This document shows, piece by piece, positions 44,739-54,090 of a DNA stretch of 64,000 bases. The notes beneath the pieces were generated by a model that had not been told where the DNA came from, did not search any database, and was given only the letters and a program-made list of their open reading frames with translations. Every line of letters begins with the position of its first letter. Position 1 is the first letter of the stretch. Location: NCBI RefSeq assembly GCF_014283215.1, contig NZ_JACOMF010000001.1:248001-312000 (forward strand), given 5' to 3'. The stretch is from Siccirubricoccus deserti. GTDB lineage: Bacteria > Pseudomonadota > Alphaproteobacteria > Acetobacterales > Acetobacteraceae. A program made the position numbers and the translations under genes.

Positions 44739-44787
44739 AGAGCAGTTTCACGTTCAAGGGCCTTCACGCCCCTCCGCGATCTGCTCT
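44739..44787 (+). repeat. AGAGCGG-type palindromic repeat, copy 3
   Basis: Starts AGAGCAGTTTCACG and ends CGCGATCTGCTCTA. The outer arms AGAGCAG / CTGCTCT have changed together relative to the 27.8-kb copy (GG/CC to AG/CT), which keeps the pairing. It lies between the lipase gene and the convergent Bug gene. Confidence 0.75.
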
Positions 44788-44895
44788 AGCCGGCAAGGCC
44801 GATCGGCCTTGCCGGGACGCGTGCTTCACACTTCGGCATCGCCGCCCCTCGCCGCAAGCAGATGCCACGGCGAGGCCGGCTGAGCGGCGACTGCC

Positions 44896-45867
44896 CTACT
44901 CCGCCGTCGCCCCGCTCTCCGCCACCACCCGGGTCCAGAGCGTCACTTCGGATTGCAGGTAGCGGGCGTAATCCGCCGCGCTGCCGCCGGTCGGCTTGGC
45001 GCCCTGGGCAGCCAGCTTGGCCCGCACCTCGGCATCGGTCAGCGCCGCGGCCACCGCCTGATTCAGCCGGGCGATCGCCGCCGGCGGGGTCTGCGCCGGC
45101 GCCATGATCCCCTGCCAGGCGCCGAGGTCGAAGCCCGGCGGCGTCAGCCCGGCCTCCGACATGCTCGGCACCTCGGGCAGCAGAGGCGTGCGCTCGGCGC
45201 TGCTCACCGCGATGGCCCGCACCCGGCCGTCCTGGATCACCGGCAGGGCGGTGACCACGGTATCCGAGGTGAACTGCACATTGCCCGCCGCCGTATCCAT
45301 CAGTGCCGCCGCGGTGCCGCGGTAGGGCACGTGCACCGCCTCGCCGCCGATGTGCCGCAGCACCAGGAAGCTGACGAGGTGGGAGATGTTGCCGATGCCG
45401 CCGGAGGAATAGCTGAGTTTGCCGGGATTCGCCTTGATCCAGGCGATGAAGCCGGCGGCGTCGCGCGGCAGCATCGCCGGGTTGACCACCAGCGCCAGCG
45501 GCGAGGCGGCGGTCAGCGCCACCGGCGCCAGGTCGCGCAGCACGTCGTAGGGCAGCCGGCGGTACAGCGCCCGGCTGATGGCGATGGAGGAGGTGTTGTA
45601 GAGCAGCGTATGGCCATCCGCCTCGGATTTGGCGACCGCCTCGCCGGCGATGTTGCCATTGGCGCCGCCACGGTTCTCCACCACCACCGGCTGGCCGAGG
45701 TCGCGGGCCATGCGCTCGGCGAGGATGCGGGCGACGACATCGGTCGGTCCGCCCGGCGGGAAGGCGACAACCAACCGGACCGGCCGCTGCGGGAAGGCCT
45801 GGGCACGGGCCGGCGCTGCGAGCAGCCCCGCGGCGCCCAGCGCCAATGCATTGCGACGAAGCATCAT
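44896..45867 (-). CDS. Bug/TctC-family solute-binding protein
   Basis: A 323-residue periplasmic binding protein with a signal region LRRNALALGAAGLLAAPARAQ, the mature start FPQRPVRLVVAFPPGGPTDVVARIL, then VVENRGGANGNIAGEAV, SSGGIGNISHL and HVPYRGTAAALMD. It is the second intact member of this family in the window and also lacks TctA/TctB neighbours. The ligand is probably a carboxylate, not predictable from sequence. The next gene, a SemiSWEET, diverges from it across 166 bp. Confidence 0.92.
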   Translation of the reverse strand: MMLRRNALALGAAGLLAAPARAQAFPQRPVRLVVAFPPGGPTDVVARILAERMARDLGQPVVVENRGGANGNIAGEAVAKSEADGHTLLYNTSSIAISRALYRRLPYDVLRDLAPVALTAASPLALVVNPAMLPRDAAGFIAWIKANPGKLSYSSGGIGNISHLVSFLVLRHIGGEAVHVPYRGTAAALMDTAAGNVQFTSDTVVTALPVIQDGRVRAIAVSSAERTPLLPEVPSMSEAGLTPPGFDLGAWQGIMAPAQTPPAAIARLNQAVAAALTDAEVRAKLAAQGAKPTGGSAADYARYLQSEVTLWTRVVAESGATAE

Positions 45868-46033
45868 GTCTTGGTCCTTCCCTCCCTTGGGCCAACCGGG
45901 GCCATGGTCTGCGAACCTGGGTCATTACGGCAGACTAATATCAATCCGCCACGGAACCACGCGCGGCGCCGGCGGTTGCAGCGGCTTGGCCTGTCGGTTC
46001 GCCGCCGTGAGGCCGCCTGCCTCGGAGACCACC

Positions 46034-46330
46034 ATGGATGTTGCCACCCTAGTGGGGGCGGCTGCCACCCTCGCCTCCACCACCAGCTTTCTGCCACAGG
46101 CGTGGAAAGTGATCCGTACCCGCGACACCGCGGCGATCTCCGCCGGCATGTACGCGGTGACGGTGGTCGGATTCGCGCTATGGCTGACCTATGGGCTGCT
46201 GCTCGGTGCTTTGCCGCTGATCGTCACCAATGGCATCTGCCTGGCGCTATCGGCCTTCATCCTGGTGATGAAGCTACTGCCGCGGCAGCAGAAAGTGGCG
46301 GTGGCGGAGACGCTCGACCCGCTGAGCTGA
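46034..46330 (+). CDS. SemiSWEET sugar transporter
   Basis: A 98-residue protein with three membrane helices and a PQ-loop motif in SFLPQAWKVIRTRDTAAIS, followed by WLTYGLLLGALPLIVTNGICL. This is the half-size SWEET unit that dimerises to pass small sugars through the inner membrane by facilitated diffusion. The start at ATG 46034 gives the typical length. The neighbouring MFS gene starts 81 bp after it, possibly in the same transcript. Confidence 0.9.
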   Translation: MDVATLVGAAATLASTTSFLPQAWKVIRTRDTAAISAGMYAVTVVGFALWLTYGLLLGALPLIVTNGICLALSAFILVMKLLPRQQKVAVAETLDPLS

Positions 46331-46411
46331 CCCCGGCCCAGGCCGGATACGACGACGCGCAGTGGTTGCTCACGTTACGGGTGCTTGACGTAATAGGGTC
46401 CGCAGGCACCA

Positions 46412-47599
46412 ATGCGCCGCCCAATGTCTCCCGCCCCTCCCATCGCCCTGTTCGCGCTCGCCGGCTTCACCACTGGATCGGGCATGCGCATGCTGGATCC
46501 GCTGCTGCCGATGCTGGCGGCGGATCTCGGCGTCACCGTCGCGGCCACCACTCCGGTGGTCGCCGCCTTCGTCGTCGCCTATGGAATGGTGCAGCTGGTC
46601 GCCGGCCCGCTCGGCGACCGCCTGGGCAAGCCGCGCATCGCCTTCTTCGCGCTGCTGCTCTACGGCGCGACGCTGATTGGCAGCGCCATGGCAGCCGACC
46701 TTGGCGAACTGGTGGGCTACCGGGTCCTGGCCGGGATGTGGGCGGGCGCGGTAATTCCGCTGCTGATGGCGCATCTCGGCGACACCGTGCCCTATGCCGA
46801 ACGCCAGGGCGCGCTGGCGCGGTTTTCCACCGGGATGGTAATGGCGCAGATGCTGGCCGGGCCGATCGCCGGCATCATCGCGGAATTCCAGGGCTGGCGC
46901 CTGCCGCTGATCCTGCTTGGGCTGCTGGCCTTCGGCGTGGCCACGGCCCTGGCGCTGCGCCTCCGGCAATCCTTGTGGCGACCGCCGCCGCGGCGGACCG
47001 GCGCTCCGGGCTATGGCGTGCTGCTGCGCCGTCCTTCGGGTCGCTGGCTCCTGGCCATCGCCTTCTTCGACGGCTTCTGCCTGTTCGGCGGTGCCTTTCC
47101 CTTCGTCGGCGCCTTCCTGGTGGAAGGCTTCGACCGCGGCATTGCCGAGGCCGGCCTGCTGGTGGCCGGCTTCGGCGCCGGCGCCTTCCTCTACACCCGC
47201 TTCGCCCGCCGCCTGGTGCGGCGCTTCGGCGAGCGTGGGCTGCTGTCGATCGGCGGCACCGGCCTCGCCGTCGGGCTGACGGCCCTGGCGCTGGCGCCGA
47301 ACTGGTGGGTGGTGGGGCTGCTGCAGCTCGGGCTCGGCCTGATGTTCTACATGTTCCATGGCGTGCTGCTGACCATGGCAAGCGAGGCCCTGCCGGAGGC
47401 CCGTGGCACCGCCATGTCGGCCTTTGCGATGGCGCTGTTCCTTGGCCAGGGCGCCGGGTCGCTCGCCTTCGGGCTGGGGCTGCTGGTGCTCGATTACCGC
47501 GGCACCTTCATCGTCGCCGCCATCGGCTCGGCGGCGCTGACCCTTTGGGCGCGGCGCGGCGCCCACGCCAACCAGACGGAAACCGCGCCGTCAGGCTGA
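46412..47599 (+). CDS. MFS transporter
   Basis: A 395-residue major-facilitator protein with about twelve helices in two halves. The loop 2-3 signature reads GPLGDRLGKPRIAFF, and helix 4-5 contains RVLAGMWAGAVIPLLMAHLGD. An N-terminal FTTGSGMRMLDPLLPMLAADLGVT opens the first helix. It resembles drug or metabolite exporters of the YfcJ/AraJ kind, but no substrate can be given. ATG 46424 is an alternative start. A convergent RTX protease gene follows. Confidence 0.88.
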   Translation: MRRPMSPAPPIALFALAGFTTGSGMRMLDPLLPMLAADLGVTVAATTPVVAAFVVAYGMVQLVAGPLGDRLGKPRIAFFALLLYGATLIGSAMAADLGELVGYRVLAGMWAGAVIPLLMAHLGDTVPYAERQGALARFSTGMVMAQMLAGPIAGIIAEFQGWRLPLILLGLLAFGVATALALRLRQSLWRPPPRRTGAPGYGVLLRRPSGRWLLAIAFFDGFCLFGGAFPFVGAFLVEGFDRGIAEAGLLVAGFGAGAFLYTRFARRLVRRFGERGLLSIGGTGLAVGLTALALAPNWWVVGLLQLGLGLMFYMFHGVLLTMASEALPEARGTAMSAFAMALFLGQGAGSLAFGLGLLVLDYRGTFIVAAIGSAALTLWARRGAHANQTETAPSG

Positions 47600-47716
47600 A
47601 AGCCGCGCCGGGTTTTCATCCCCGGTGGGTCGGAGCAGGGCCAGTGGCAACTGATACCGACCAAAGCGATCATTCACCTGATGCAGGCCGATCGGGGCCT
47701 GCCGGAACCGCAAGCT

Positions 47717-49867
47717 TCAGGCGAAGTGCACATCCGCCTCGACCAGGCTGGTGACGCCGAGCAGCACGATGACATCGCCCTGGCCGAGGTCGATGGCGCT
47801 GCTGCCGCCCACCACCGAGAAGGCAGCCTGCACCTGGCCGAAGCAGGCGAAGCCGAGGTTGACCAGCAGGATATGGTCCAGGTTGGAAGTGAAATCGCCG
47901 ATGGCATCGCTGCCGGTCCCGCGCTCGAAGACGAAGCTGTCGGCGCCGGCCTCGCCGTACAGCACGTCATTGCCGGCCATGCCGTTCAGCGTGTCGGCGC
48001 CAGCGCCGCCGAACAGCCAATTCGCCGTGGCACTGCCGGTCACCCGGTTGTCGAGCGCATTGCCGACGCCGAAGAGGATGGCGCCCAGCAGGGTGAGATT
48101 CTCGATCTCCTGGCCGAGGTGGAAGCCGGCACCGGGGATGTCGGCGAAGACCGTGTCGTTGCCCTCGCCGGCGAATTCGAAGATGAGGTCGGCCGGGGTA
48201 TCGACGTAGAAGACGTCGTCGCCGGTCCCGCCGTGGAGGTGGTCGTACTCGCCGAGGCCGGAGGCGCCGTCCAGCGTATCGTTGCCTGCGCCGCCGAACA
48301 GCAGGTCGAAGGCGGGATCGGCACCACCGGTCAGGTGGTCGTCGCCAGCCTCGCCATGGAGCACATCGGCATCCTCGCCGCCGGTCAGCGTGTCGCAGCC
48401 AGCGCCACCGAGCAGGTGGTCGAGGCCGGCGCCGCCCTCCATGCTGTCGTCGCCATCGCCGCCGTTAAGGATGTCGTTGCCGGCATTGCCGAGGACACTG
48501 TCGTCGCCGCCCAGGCCGATGATGAGGTTGGCGCCTTCATTGCCGGTGATGGTGTTGGCCTGCTCATTGCCGACGCCGAAGATGTCGCCGGCGCCGCCGG
48601 CGAGGACCAGCGCCTCGATATTGGCGTAGAGGGAATAGCTGGCGGTGGAGCTGACGGTATCGGAGCCTTCGCCGGCATTCTCGAGGATCACATCCGCCTG
48701 GCTGTCCACCGCGTAGCTGTCGTCGCCGGTGCCGCCGCTCAGGGTGTCGGCGCCGGCATCGCCCTCCAGCGTGTCATTGCCGGCGCCACCCTCCAGCCGG
48801 TTCGCCGCGGCATTGCCGATCAGCCGGTCATGGCCGGCGCCGCCCCTGGCATTTTCGATCACCGCGCCGAACGCGATGGCGAGGTTGTCCACCCCGGCGT
48901 AGCTCGGCGTCGGCACGGCGGTGGCGAAGGCAGGGATTTCCAGCCGCCGGTCGGCATCGGTCAGCCGCATCGCGATGCTGCTGAAATGCCCATCCTTCAG
49001 GTTGATGATGCTGGGCAGAGTCTGGTTGCTGGTGTCGATGGTGTCGCTGCCGCCGCCATCCCAGATGGTCTCCAGCAGCCGCGCATCCGGCGCCCAGGCA
49101 TAGCGCGTGTCACCGGCGTTGGTCGCGGTGTTGGCGCCGTAAAGATACTGTGCCGCGGCGATGTCGTAGAGCATCGGCGTGCTGGGATAGAGATTGGAGA
49201 TGCTCCAGGCGTAGCTGCTGGCATCGCCGGTGACGGTGACGATCCCGAGGTCTGCCGGGATCTGATAGGCCATGATGGTGTAACGCAGATTGTCCTGCGC
49301 GGCCGCCAGGGGGTCGGTGCCCTCGAAGGGATGCTGCAGCCCGATCGCATGGCCGAGTTCATGCACCAGCACGTAATAGCCATATGCGCCTTCCGCCACA
49401 GCGTCGTTGTTGGAATCGGTGCTGATGTAGATGTCGCCCATCCAGGGCACCGGATTGTAGTTGGTGACGATGGAGGTCAGCGGGTTGAAGCCATAGGCGA
49501 AATTCGGCGGATAGGCATAGCCGCCGATGCCGGTCATGGATTCCTGGCCGAAGCGGATCTGGCCGCCGTCGCCGGCATCCGACACTTCGGTGAAGGTCAG
49601 GTTGGCGACCGCCGCCCACTCCGCCAGGGCCTGTCGCGCCCCGGCCTGCATTCCCGTGTCGAAGACGGCAAAGCCGGGGTGGTCGCCCGGGGACTCATAG
49701 CCGGCCGGCACGCCGGCCATGAAGCTGTAGGTCACCGAGACCGCGGTGCCGATGCCGGCGAAGTCCAGCAGCGGCGTGTTGACCGCGAGCGGAAAGTTCC
49801 AGCGGGCGGAGCGGCCGGAGTCTTCCAGAACATACAGGAGAGGATCGAATACGCTCACCTGCCTCAC
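47717..49867 (-). CDS. RTX-repeat zinc metalloprotease (serralysin-like, M10-type)
   Basis: A 716-residue secreted protein. The zinc motif H169-E-L-G-H173-x5-H179 (HELGHAIGLQHP) and a Met-turn YTIMAY (Met199) mark a metzincin. From about residue 338 to 670 there are many calcium-binding RTX nonapeptides such as GGAGNDTLEG, GGTGDDSYAV, GNAGNDILNG, GGAGADTLNG, broken by linkers of the SDTVSSTASYSLYANIEALVLAG type. There is no signal peptide; the Asx/hydrophobic C-terminus fits type I secretion. Size is larger than classical serralysin (~480). No ABC exporter genes are near, so secretion depends on a system elsewhere. Confidence 0.93.
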   Translation of the reverse strand: MRQVSVFDPLLYVLEDSGRSARWNFPLAVNTPLLDFAGIGTAVSVTYSFMAGVPAGYESPGDHPGFAVFDTGMQAGARQALAEWAAVANLTFTEVSDAGDGGQIRFGQESMTGIGGYAYPPNFAYGFNPLTSIVTNYNPVPWMGDIYISTDSNNDAVAEGAYGYYVLVHELGHAIGLQHPFEGTDPLAAAQDNLRYTIMAYQIPADLGIVTVTGDASSYAWSISNLYPSTPMLYDIAAAQYLYGANTATNAGDTRYAWAPDARLLETIWDGGGSDTIDTSNQTLPSIINLKDGHFSSIAMRLTDADRRLEIPAFATAVPTPSYAGVDNLAIAFGAVIENARGGAGHDRLIGNAAANRLEGGAGNDTLEGDAGADTLSGGTGDDSYAVDSQADVILENAGEGSDTVSSTASYSLYANIEALVLAGGAGDIFGVGNEQANTITGNEGANLIIGLGGDDSVLGNAGNDILNGGDGDDSMEGGAGLDHLLGGAGCDTLTGGEDADVLHGEAGDDHLTGGADPAFDLLFGGAGNDTLDGASGLGEYDHLHGGTGDDVFYVDTPADLIFEFAGEGNDTVFADIPGAGFHLGQEIENLTLLGAILFGVGNALDNRVTGSATANWLFGGAGADTLNGMAGNDVLYGEAGADSFVFERGTGSDAIGDFTSNLDHILLVNLGFACFGQVQAAFSVVGGSSAIDLGQGDVIVLLGVTSLVEADVHFA

Positions 49868-50028
49868 CCCTCGCCGGCATCATGGCTCGCCGTCTTCTAC
49901 TGACGCTGCACTACCAATTCGTTGCGGCCGGCGGTTGAAAGCCCGTCGCGCCGAGACAGCCTGGCCGACCGGCCCTTGACGGCAGCGGCACCAAGGCGCT
50001 TAGCCGGGATCAACGAGGAAGACGAGAC

Positions 50029-51225
50029 GTGGCCATGCCCATCGCCGACCTGTCAGATGATTCGACGTCGCTCGCTGACTTCTTCACCCTCTGCGGCGCC
50101 AATGCCTGGTCCAGCCGGGTTGTGGCGCTGACCAACCCAGCCCAGTCCGGCTCGCTCAGCAGCCGGGCGGCGCAGTACCGGCATGCGCTGGAACTCGCCC
50201 TCGCCCGGCTCGGTGATCGCCGCGCGCTGGCCCGCGCCACCCCGGCGGAGCGCCGGCTCTGCGGCTTCGCGCGGGACGCGGTGCAACTTGCCGAGAGCCT
50301 GCCGGCGGCGGCGCGCGACCGGCTGCGCGCCGACCTCACCGCCGGGCTGACCGGCCAGCGCACCCTGATCCCGCTGTTCCACCTGCTGCGCACCGCGGCA
50401 GGGCTGCGGGCCCGCGGCTTCAACATCGAATTCGCCGGGCTGGCCGAAGGCGCGCCCTTCGACCTGTTGGCGCGGCGTGACGGCGCCACCGCCGAGGTGG
50501 TGTGCGAAACCGCCTCCGCCGAAGAGGGCCGGCCGGTGCACCGCGGCGACTGGTTCTCCCTGGTCGACCGCATCAACCCGGAGCTGCTGAGCTGGTTGGC
50601 CGCCCACCCCGGCCGCTACCTGCTGAAGATGACCTTGCCGGAGGGCATCTCCGGCCCCGAGCAGCTGGCCGAGTTGCACCAGCGCATCAGCGACATGCTG
50701 GCGGCGGAGAAGCGCCAGGACGCCGGAGCACAGGCGATCCTGAAGCTGGACCCGTTGGTGCTGGCCGGGGCGCAGTTGCCGGATTTGCCCGGCGGGCTGC
50801 CGGCGCGGCTGCGGGCGCTATTCGGGCCGGAGGCGCATCTGGCGGTCACCGCCGATGTCAGCAGCGGCAGCGTCTTCGCCATGGCCGCCCGGGCGGGGCG
50901 GGAGAATGAGATCAGCGCCGCGGTCTGCCGGCGCCTGGCGCTGGCCGCAGGGGCCCGGCTGACCGGGCGGCATCCCGGCATCCTTGCCGTCTTCCTCGAG
51001 GAGCTTGACCGCAGCGAATGGCGGGTGCTGCGCGAGGCACTGGAACTGGAGGGCGCGGTTCGCCGTTTCTTGACCACTCCGGCGGCGAAGCGGGTGGTGG
51101 CGGTTTCCTGCACCTCCCGCTTCGAGATGTTCGGGGCAACGGAGGGCGAACTGCGGTTTCGCAACCAGGCCCATCCGGCGGCAAGGCTGCCGGGGCTGGC
51201 GCCGGCCGTGCTCTCGTCCCTGTGA
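50029..51225 (+). CDS. Unrecognised 398-residue protein with a degenerate nuclease-like motif
   Basis: A cytoplasmic-looking protein with no signal, membrane helix or cysteine cluster. I do not know the family. Residues ~113-180 stand out: FHLLRTAAGLRARGFNIEFAG, then FDLLARRDGATAEVVCETASAEEGRPVHRG. A central D145 followed after ten residues by a strand E156-V-V-C-E160-T recalls the PD-(D/E)xK nuclease core (D...ExK), but the usual E-x-K reads V-C-E, so any nuclease activity is doubtful. The rest is leucine- and alanine-rich helix. It is alone between the RTX gene and a 45-residue ORF. Confidence 0.7.
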   Translation: MAMPIADLSDDSTSLADFFTLCGANAWSSRVVALTNPAQSGSLSSRAAQYRHALELALARLGDRRALARATPAERRLCGFARDAVQLAESLPAAARDRLRADLTAGLTGQRTLIPLFHLLRTAAGLRARGFNIEFAGLAEGAPFDLLARRDGATAEVVCETASAEEGRPVHRGDWFSLVDRINPELLSWLAAHPGRYLLKMTLPEGISGPEQLAELHQRISDMLAAEKRQDAGAQAILKLDPLVLAGAQLPDLPGGLPARLRALFGPEAHLAVTADVSSGSVFAMAARAGRENEISAAVCRRLALAAGARLTGRHPGILAVFLEELDRSEWRVLREALELEGAVRRFLTTPAAKRVVAVSCTSRFEMFGATEGELRFRNQAHPAARLPGLAPAVLSSL

Positions 51226-51334
51226 CCGCAGGCTTTCCGTGTAACGTGCTGCAACTGTCGGGTTCCTGCCACGTTCCCGCTGGCGAATGGCCGCTCCCGC
51301 CTGCGCGGGCGCGGCTACGAGGATGAGGACCCCG

Positions 51335-51472
51335 ATGACCGAACGTGAGTTCCAGGCGAAGCTGGCAGAGCTGGACCGGTTGCTGAACGACCCTGAGATC
51401 CGCATGGATCCCGATCGGGTCTGGACACTGCTGGCCGAGATCAGCGCGCGGGACATGCGGCCCGCCGCCTGA
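51335..51472 (+). CDS. 45-residue peptide, PCRF-like segment
   Basis: A short frame from ATG 51335: MTEREFQAKLAELDRLLNDP, then EIRMDPDRVWTLLAEISARD and MRPAA. It is amphipathic helix throughout, and the LLNDPEIRMDPDRVW segment recalls the N-terminal helices of peptide-chain release factors, with which such small ORFs are sometimes confused in databases. No GGQ-bearing domain follows. A GAGGATGAGGACC purine run precedes the ATG and a strong terminator follows, which supports expression as its own small gene. Confidence 0.55.
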   Translation: MTEREFQAKLAELDRLLNDPEIRMDPDRVWTLLAEISARDMRPAA

Positions 51473-51497
51473 CGCTGCCAATGGCGAGGGCAGCAGA

Positions 51498-51527
51498 ACG
51501 CCCCGGCCACCTCCGTGGCCGGGGCGT
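51498..51527. terminator. Perfect 13-bp bidirectional terminator
   Basis: ACGCCCCGGCCAC, loop CTCC, GTGGCCGGGGCGT, then CTCGTTT. It stands between the 45-residue gene and the convergent thiolase gene and can serve both strands. Confidence 0.85.
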
Positions 51528-51533
51528 CTCGTT

Positions 51534-52736
51534 TCAGGCGACCTCGAACAAGCCGGCGGCGCCCTGGCCGCCACCGATGCATATCGTCACCACCACGTAT
51601 TTGCCGCCCCGCCGCTTCGCCTCGATCAGCGCATGGCCGGTCATCCGCGCGCCGCTCATTCCATAGGGGTGGCCGATGGAGATGGCACCGCCGTTGACGT
51701 TCAACCGCTCATCCGGGATGCCGAGCCGGTCGCGGCAGTAGATCACCTGGCAGGCGAAGGCCTCGTTCAGCTCCCACAGGTCGATGTCGTCCATCTTCAG
51801 CCCGTGCTTCGCCAGCAGCTTCGGCACGGCGAAGACCGGGCCGATACCCATCTCCGCCGGGTCGCAGCCCGCGACGGCCATGCCACGATAGATGCCGAGT
51901 GGCTGCAATCCGCGCCGTTCCGCCTCCTTCGCCTCCATCACCACCGCAGCCGAGGCGCCGTCCGAGAGCTGGCTGGCATTGCCGGCGGTGATGTAGCGGC
52001 CTTCGGTGATCCGCTGGCCCTCGGTCAGCACCGGCTTCAGCCCGGAGAGGCCGGCCAGGGTGGTGTCGGGGCGGTTGCCCTCATCCTTCGCCAGCGTCAC
52101 CTCCTTGTGGGAGATCGCGCCGGTCGCCTTGTCGGCGACGGCCATGATGCTCGGCAGCGGCACGATCTCGGCGCCGAAGCGGCCGAGGCCCTGGGCAGCG
52201 GCGGTGCGCTGCTGGCTGCGCAGGGCGTATTCATCCTGCGCCTCGCGCGTCACCTGGTAGCGCTCGGCGACGATCTCAGCGGTCTCCAGCATCGACATGT
52301 AGAGCTGCGGCACATGCTCCACGAGCCAGGGATCGCGGGTGCGATAACGGTTCATCTTGTCGTTCTGCACCAGCGAGATGGATTCGAGCCCGCCGCCGAC
52401 CGCCACCTGCATGCCATCGGCGATCACCTGCTTTGCCGCGGTGGCGATAGCCATCAGCCCGGAGGAGCACTGCCGGTCCACCGACATGCCGGGGATGCTG
52501 TCCGGCAGGCCGGCGCGCAGGGCGCATTGCCGGGCGAAATTCGAGCCCTGGCTGCCCTGCTGCAGCGCGGCACCCATCACCACGTCCTCGACCTCGGCAG
52601 GGTCGATGCCTGCGCGCCGCACCGCCTCGGCGATGACATGGCCGCCCAGCGCCTGCGCCGGGGTGTCGTTGAAGGCGCCGCGGTAGGCCCGCCCGATCGG
52701 CGTCCGCGCGGTCGAGACGATGACGGCACTGCGCAT
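51534..52736 (-). CDS. Thiolase (acetyl-CoA acyltransferase)
   Basis: A 400-residue thiolase-fold enzyme with the acyl-carrying Cys90 ([12 protein letters not shown]), the [17 protein letters not shown] motif with its His, and the second catalytic Cys in [13 protein letters not shown]. It condenses or cleaves acyl-CoAs in beta-oxidation or polyhydroxyalkanoate precursor supply. Length and motif order are normal. A PaaI-type thioesterase gene lies 66 bp upstream, so the pair may be co-transcribed. Confidence 0.95.
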   Translation of the reverse strand: MRSAVIVSTARTPIGRAYRGAFNDTPAQALGGHVIAEAVRRAGIDPAEVEDVVMGAALQQGSQGSNFARQCALRAGLPDSIPGMSVDRQCSSGLMAIATAAKQVIADGMQVAVGGGLESISLVQNDKMNRYRTRDPWLVEHVPQLYMSMLETAEIVAERYQVTREAQDEYALRSQQRTAAAQGLGRFGAEIVPLPSIMAVADKATGAISHKEVTLAKDEGNRPDTTLAGLSGLKPVLTEGQRITEGRYITAGNASQLSDGASAAVVMEAKEAERRGLQPLGIYRGMAVAGCDPAEMGIGPVFAVPKLLAKHGLKMDDIDLWELNEAFACQVIYCRDRLGIPDERLNVNGGAISIGHPYGMSGARMTGHALIEAKRRGGKYVVVTICIGGGQGAAGLFEVA

Positions 52737-52802
52737 TTCCGCTTCCTCCGGTGTTCCGCGACGGGTCGCGGCCTGGCCGGCCTCCGCCGCCGCGTGTCGC
52801 GT

Positions 52803-53267
52803 CTAGGCTCCCAGTATCTTCCACACGCCATCGGCATGCACCAGCACCCGATCGCCGGACATCAACGTGCCGCGGATGAAGACGACGCTGCGCGTCGCGC
52901 GCAGCACCTCGCCACGGCCGATGACGAGTTCGCCGAGCTTGCCGGGCGCAATGAAGTGGTGATTGAGCTGCACGGTCGTCACCGGCTTGCGGCCGGCGCT
53001 TTCCCACACCGTCATGCCGAGCACGTCATCCATGAAGCTCATCAGCATGCCGCCATGGACGACGCCGCCGATGTTCAGGTGGCGCTGCTCCGGCAGGAAG
53101 GCATACTCCCACGCATCGCCGGCGCGGCGGGCGAGGAAAGGGCCGACCATGGCCGGGTAATCCTTGGCCGGCACGGGCTTCCAGCCACCGGCCTGCAGCG
53201 CGGCGGGGATGGTGGCGGCGGTCTGCAGCCCGGGAAAGCGGGCCTCGGGGGGCGAAATCTCGTTCAT
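52803..53267 (-). CDS. PaaI-family hotdog thioesterase
   Basis: A 154-residue hotdog-fold protein. The signature VVHGGMLMSFMDDVLGMTVW contains the HGG and Asp of PaaI/Hotdog 4HBT enzymes, followed by VTTVQLNHHFIAPGKLGELV. It hydrolyses acyl- or aryl-CoA thioesters. The acyl group is unknown. Situated between tlyA and the thiolase gene on the same strand. Confidence 0.87.
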   Translation of the reverse strand: MNEISPPEARFPGLQTAATIPAALQAGGWKPVPAKDYPAMVGPFLARRAGDAWEYAFLPEQRHLNIGGVVHGGMLMSFMDDVLGMTVWESAGRKPVTTVQLNHHFIAPGKLGELVIGRGEVLRATRSVVFIRGTLMSGDRVLVHADGVWKILGA

Positions 53268-53298
53268 GCGCAGGGTATAGCGGCCTTGCTGCGCCGCG

Positions 53299-54090
53299 TC
53301 ATATCGTTCGCTTGGCGACGATCAGGAACTCCCGGTTGCCTTCCGGGCCCAGCAGCGGGCTCGGCTCGACACCGAGCACCTGCCAACCCGGCAACGCGGC
53401 CCACCAGGCGGCGATGCGGTCACAGACCGCGCCATGCACCGCCGGATCCCGGACCACGCCGCCCTTGGCGATGGCCGGTCCCACCTCGAATTGCGGCTTG
53501 ATCAGCGCCACCGCCCAGGCGCCGGGGGAGCAGAGGCCGAGCGGGAACGGCAGGATGGTCTGCAGGCCGATGAAGCTGGCGTCGCAGACCAGCACCCCGG
53601 GAGGCTCAGGCACCTGCGCCGCATCGAGGTAGCGGGCATTGACCCGTTCCAGCACCACCACCCGCGGGTCGTTGCGCAGCCTCCAGGCGAGCTGTCCATG
53701 CCCGACATCCACGGCATAGACCTTCGCCGCGCCATGGTGCAGCAGCACATCGGTGAAGCCGCCGGTGGAGGCGCCGATGTCGAGGCAGATCCGCCCTGCC
53801 GGCGACAGGCCGAAATGCCCGATCGCATGCGCCAGCTTCACCCCGCCACGCGACACCCAGGGGTGGTCCTGCCCGCGCACCTCCAGCGGCAGGCCGGCCG
53901 CGAGCATCTGCCCCGGCTTCTCGATCCGGCGGGTCTCGGAAAACACCTTGCCGGCGAGGATCAGCGCCTGCGCCCGCGTCCGGCTCTCGGCCAAGCCACG
54001 GTCGACCAGCGCCTGGTCGGCGCGTTCCTTGGCGATGGCCTCAGGCCCGCGCCGGCCGGTGCGCCACGGCGTCGCTGCCGAGGGCGGCAA
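53299..54090 (-). CDS. tlyA: TlyA-type 2'-O-rRNA methyltransferase
   Basis: A 263-residue protein with an S4 RNA-binding domain (residues ~21-80: [30 protein letters not shown]) and an FtsJ-like methyltransferase domain ([56 protein letters not shown]). TlyA methylates 16S C1409 and 23S C1920 in some bacteria and affects capreomycin sensitivity; others have only one activity. No start codon other than ATG 54090 precedes the S4 domain, so the gene overlaps the end of dxs by 50 bp, suggesting coupling. Confidence 0.92.
   Translation of the reverse strand: MPPSAATPWRTGRRGPEAIAKERADQALVDRGLAESRTRAQALILAGKVFSETRRIEKPGQMLAAGLPLEVRGQDHPWVSRGGVKLAHAIGHFGLSPAGRICLDIGASTGGFTDVLLHHGAAKVYAVDVGHGQLAWRLRNDPRVVVLERVNARYLDAAQVPEPPGVLVCDASFIGLQTILPFPLGLCSPGAWAVALIKPQFEVGPAIAKGGVVRDPAVHGAVCDRIAAWWAALPGWQVLGVEPSPLLGPEGNREFLIVAKRTI

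Noticed and set aside
44953-47754. A 933-codon plus-strand frame
   Set aside because: It runs across the Bug, SemiSWEET and MFS genes in the wrong frame or strand and is low-complexity Arg/Gly/Ala/His sequence.
47681-49903. A 740-codon plus-strand frame opposite the RTX protease
   Set aside because: Its repeat pattern is only the reverse complement of the RTX repeats; the minus strand has the zinc motif and nonapeptides.
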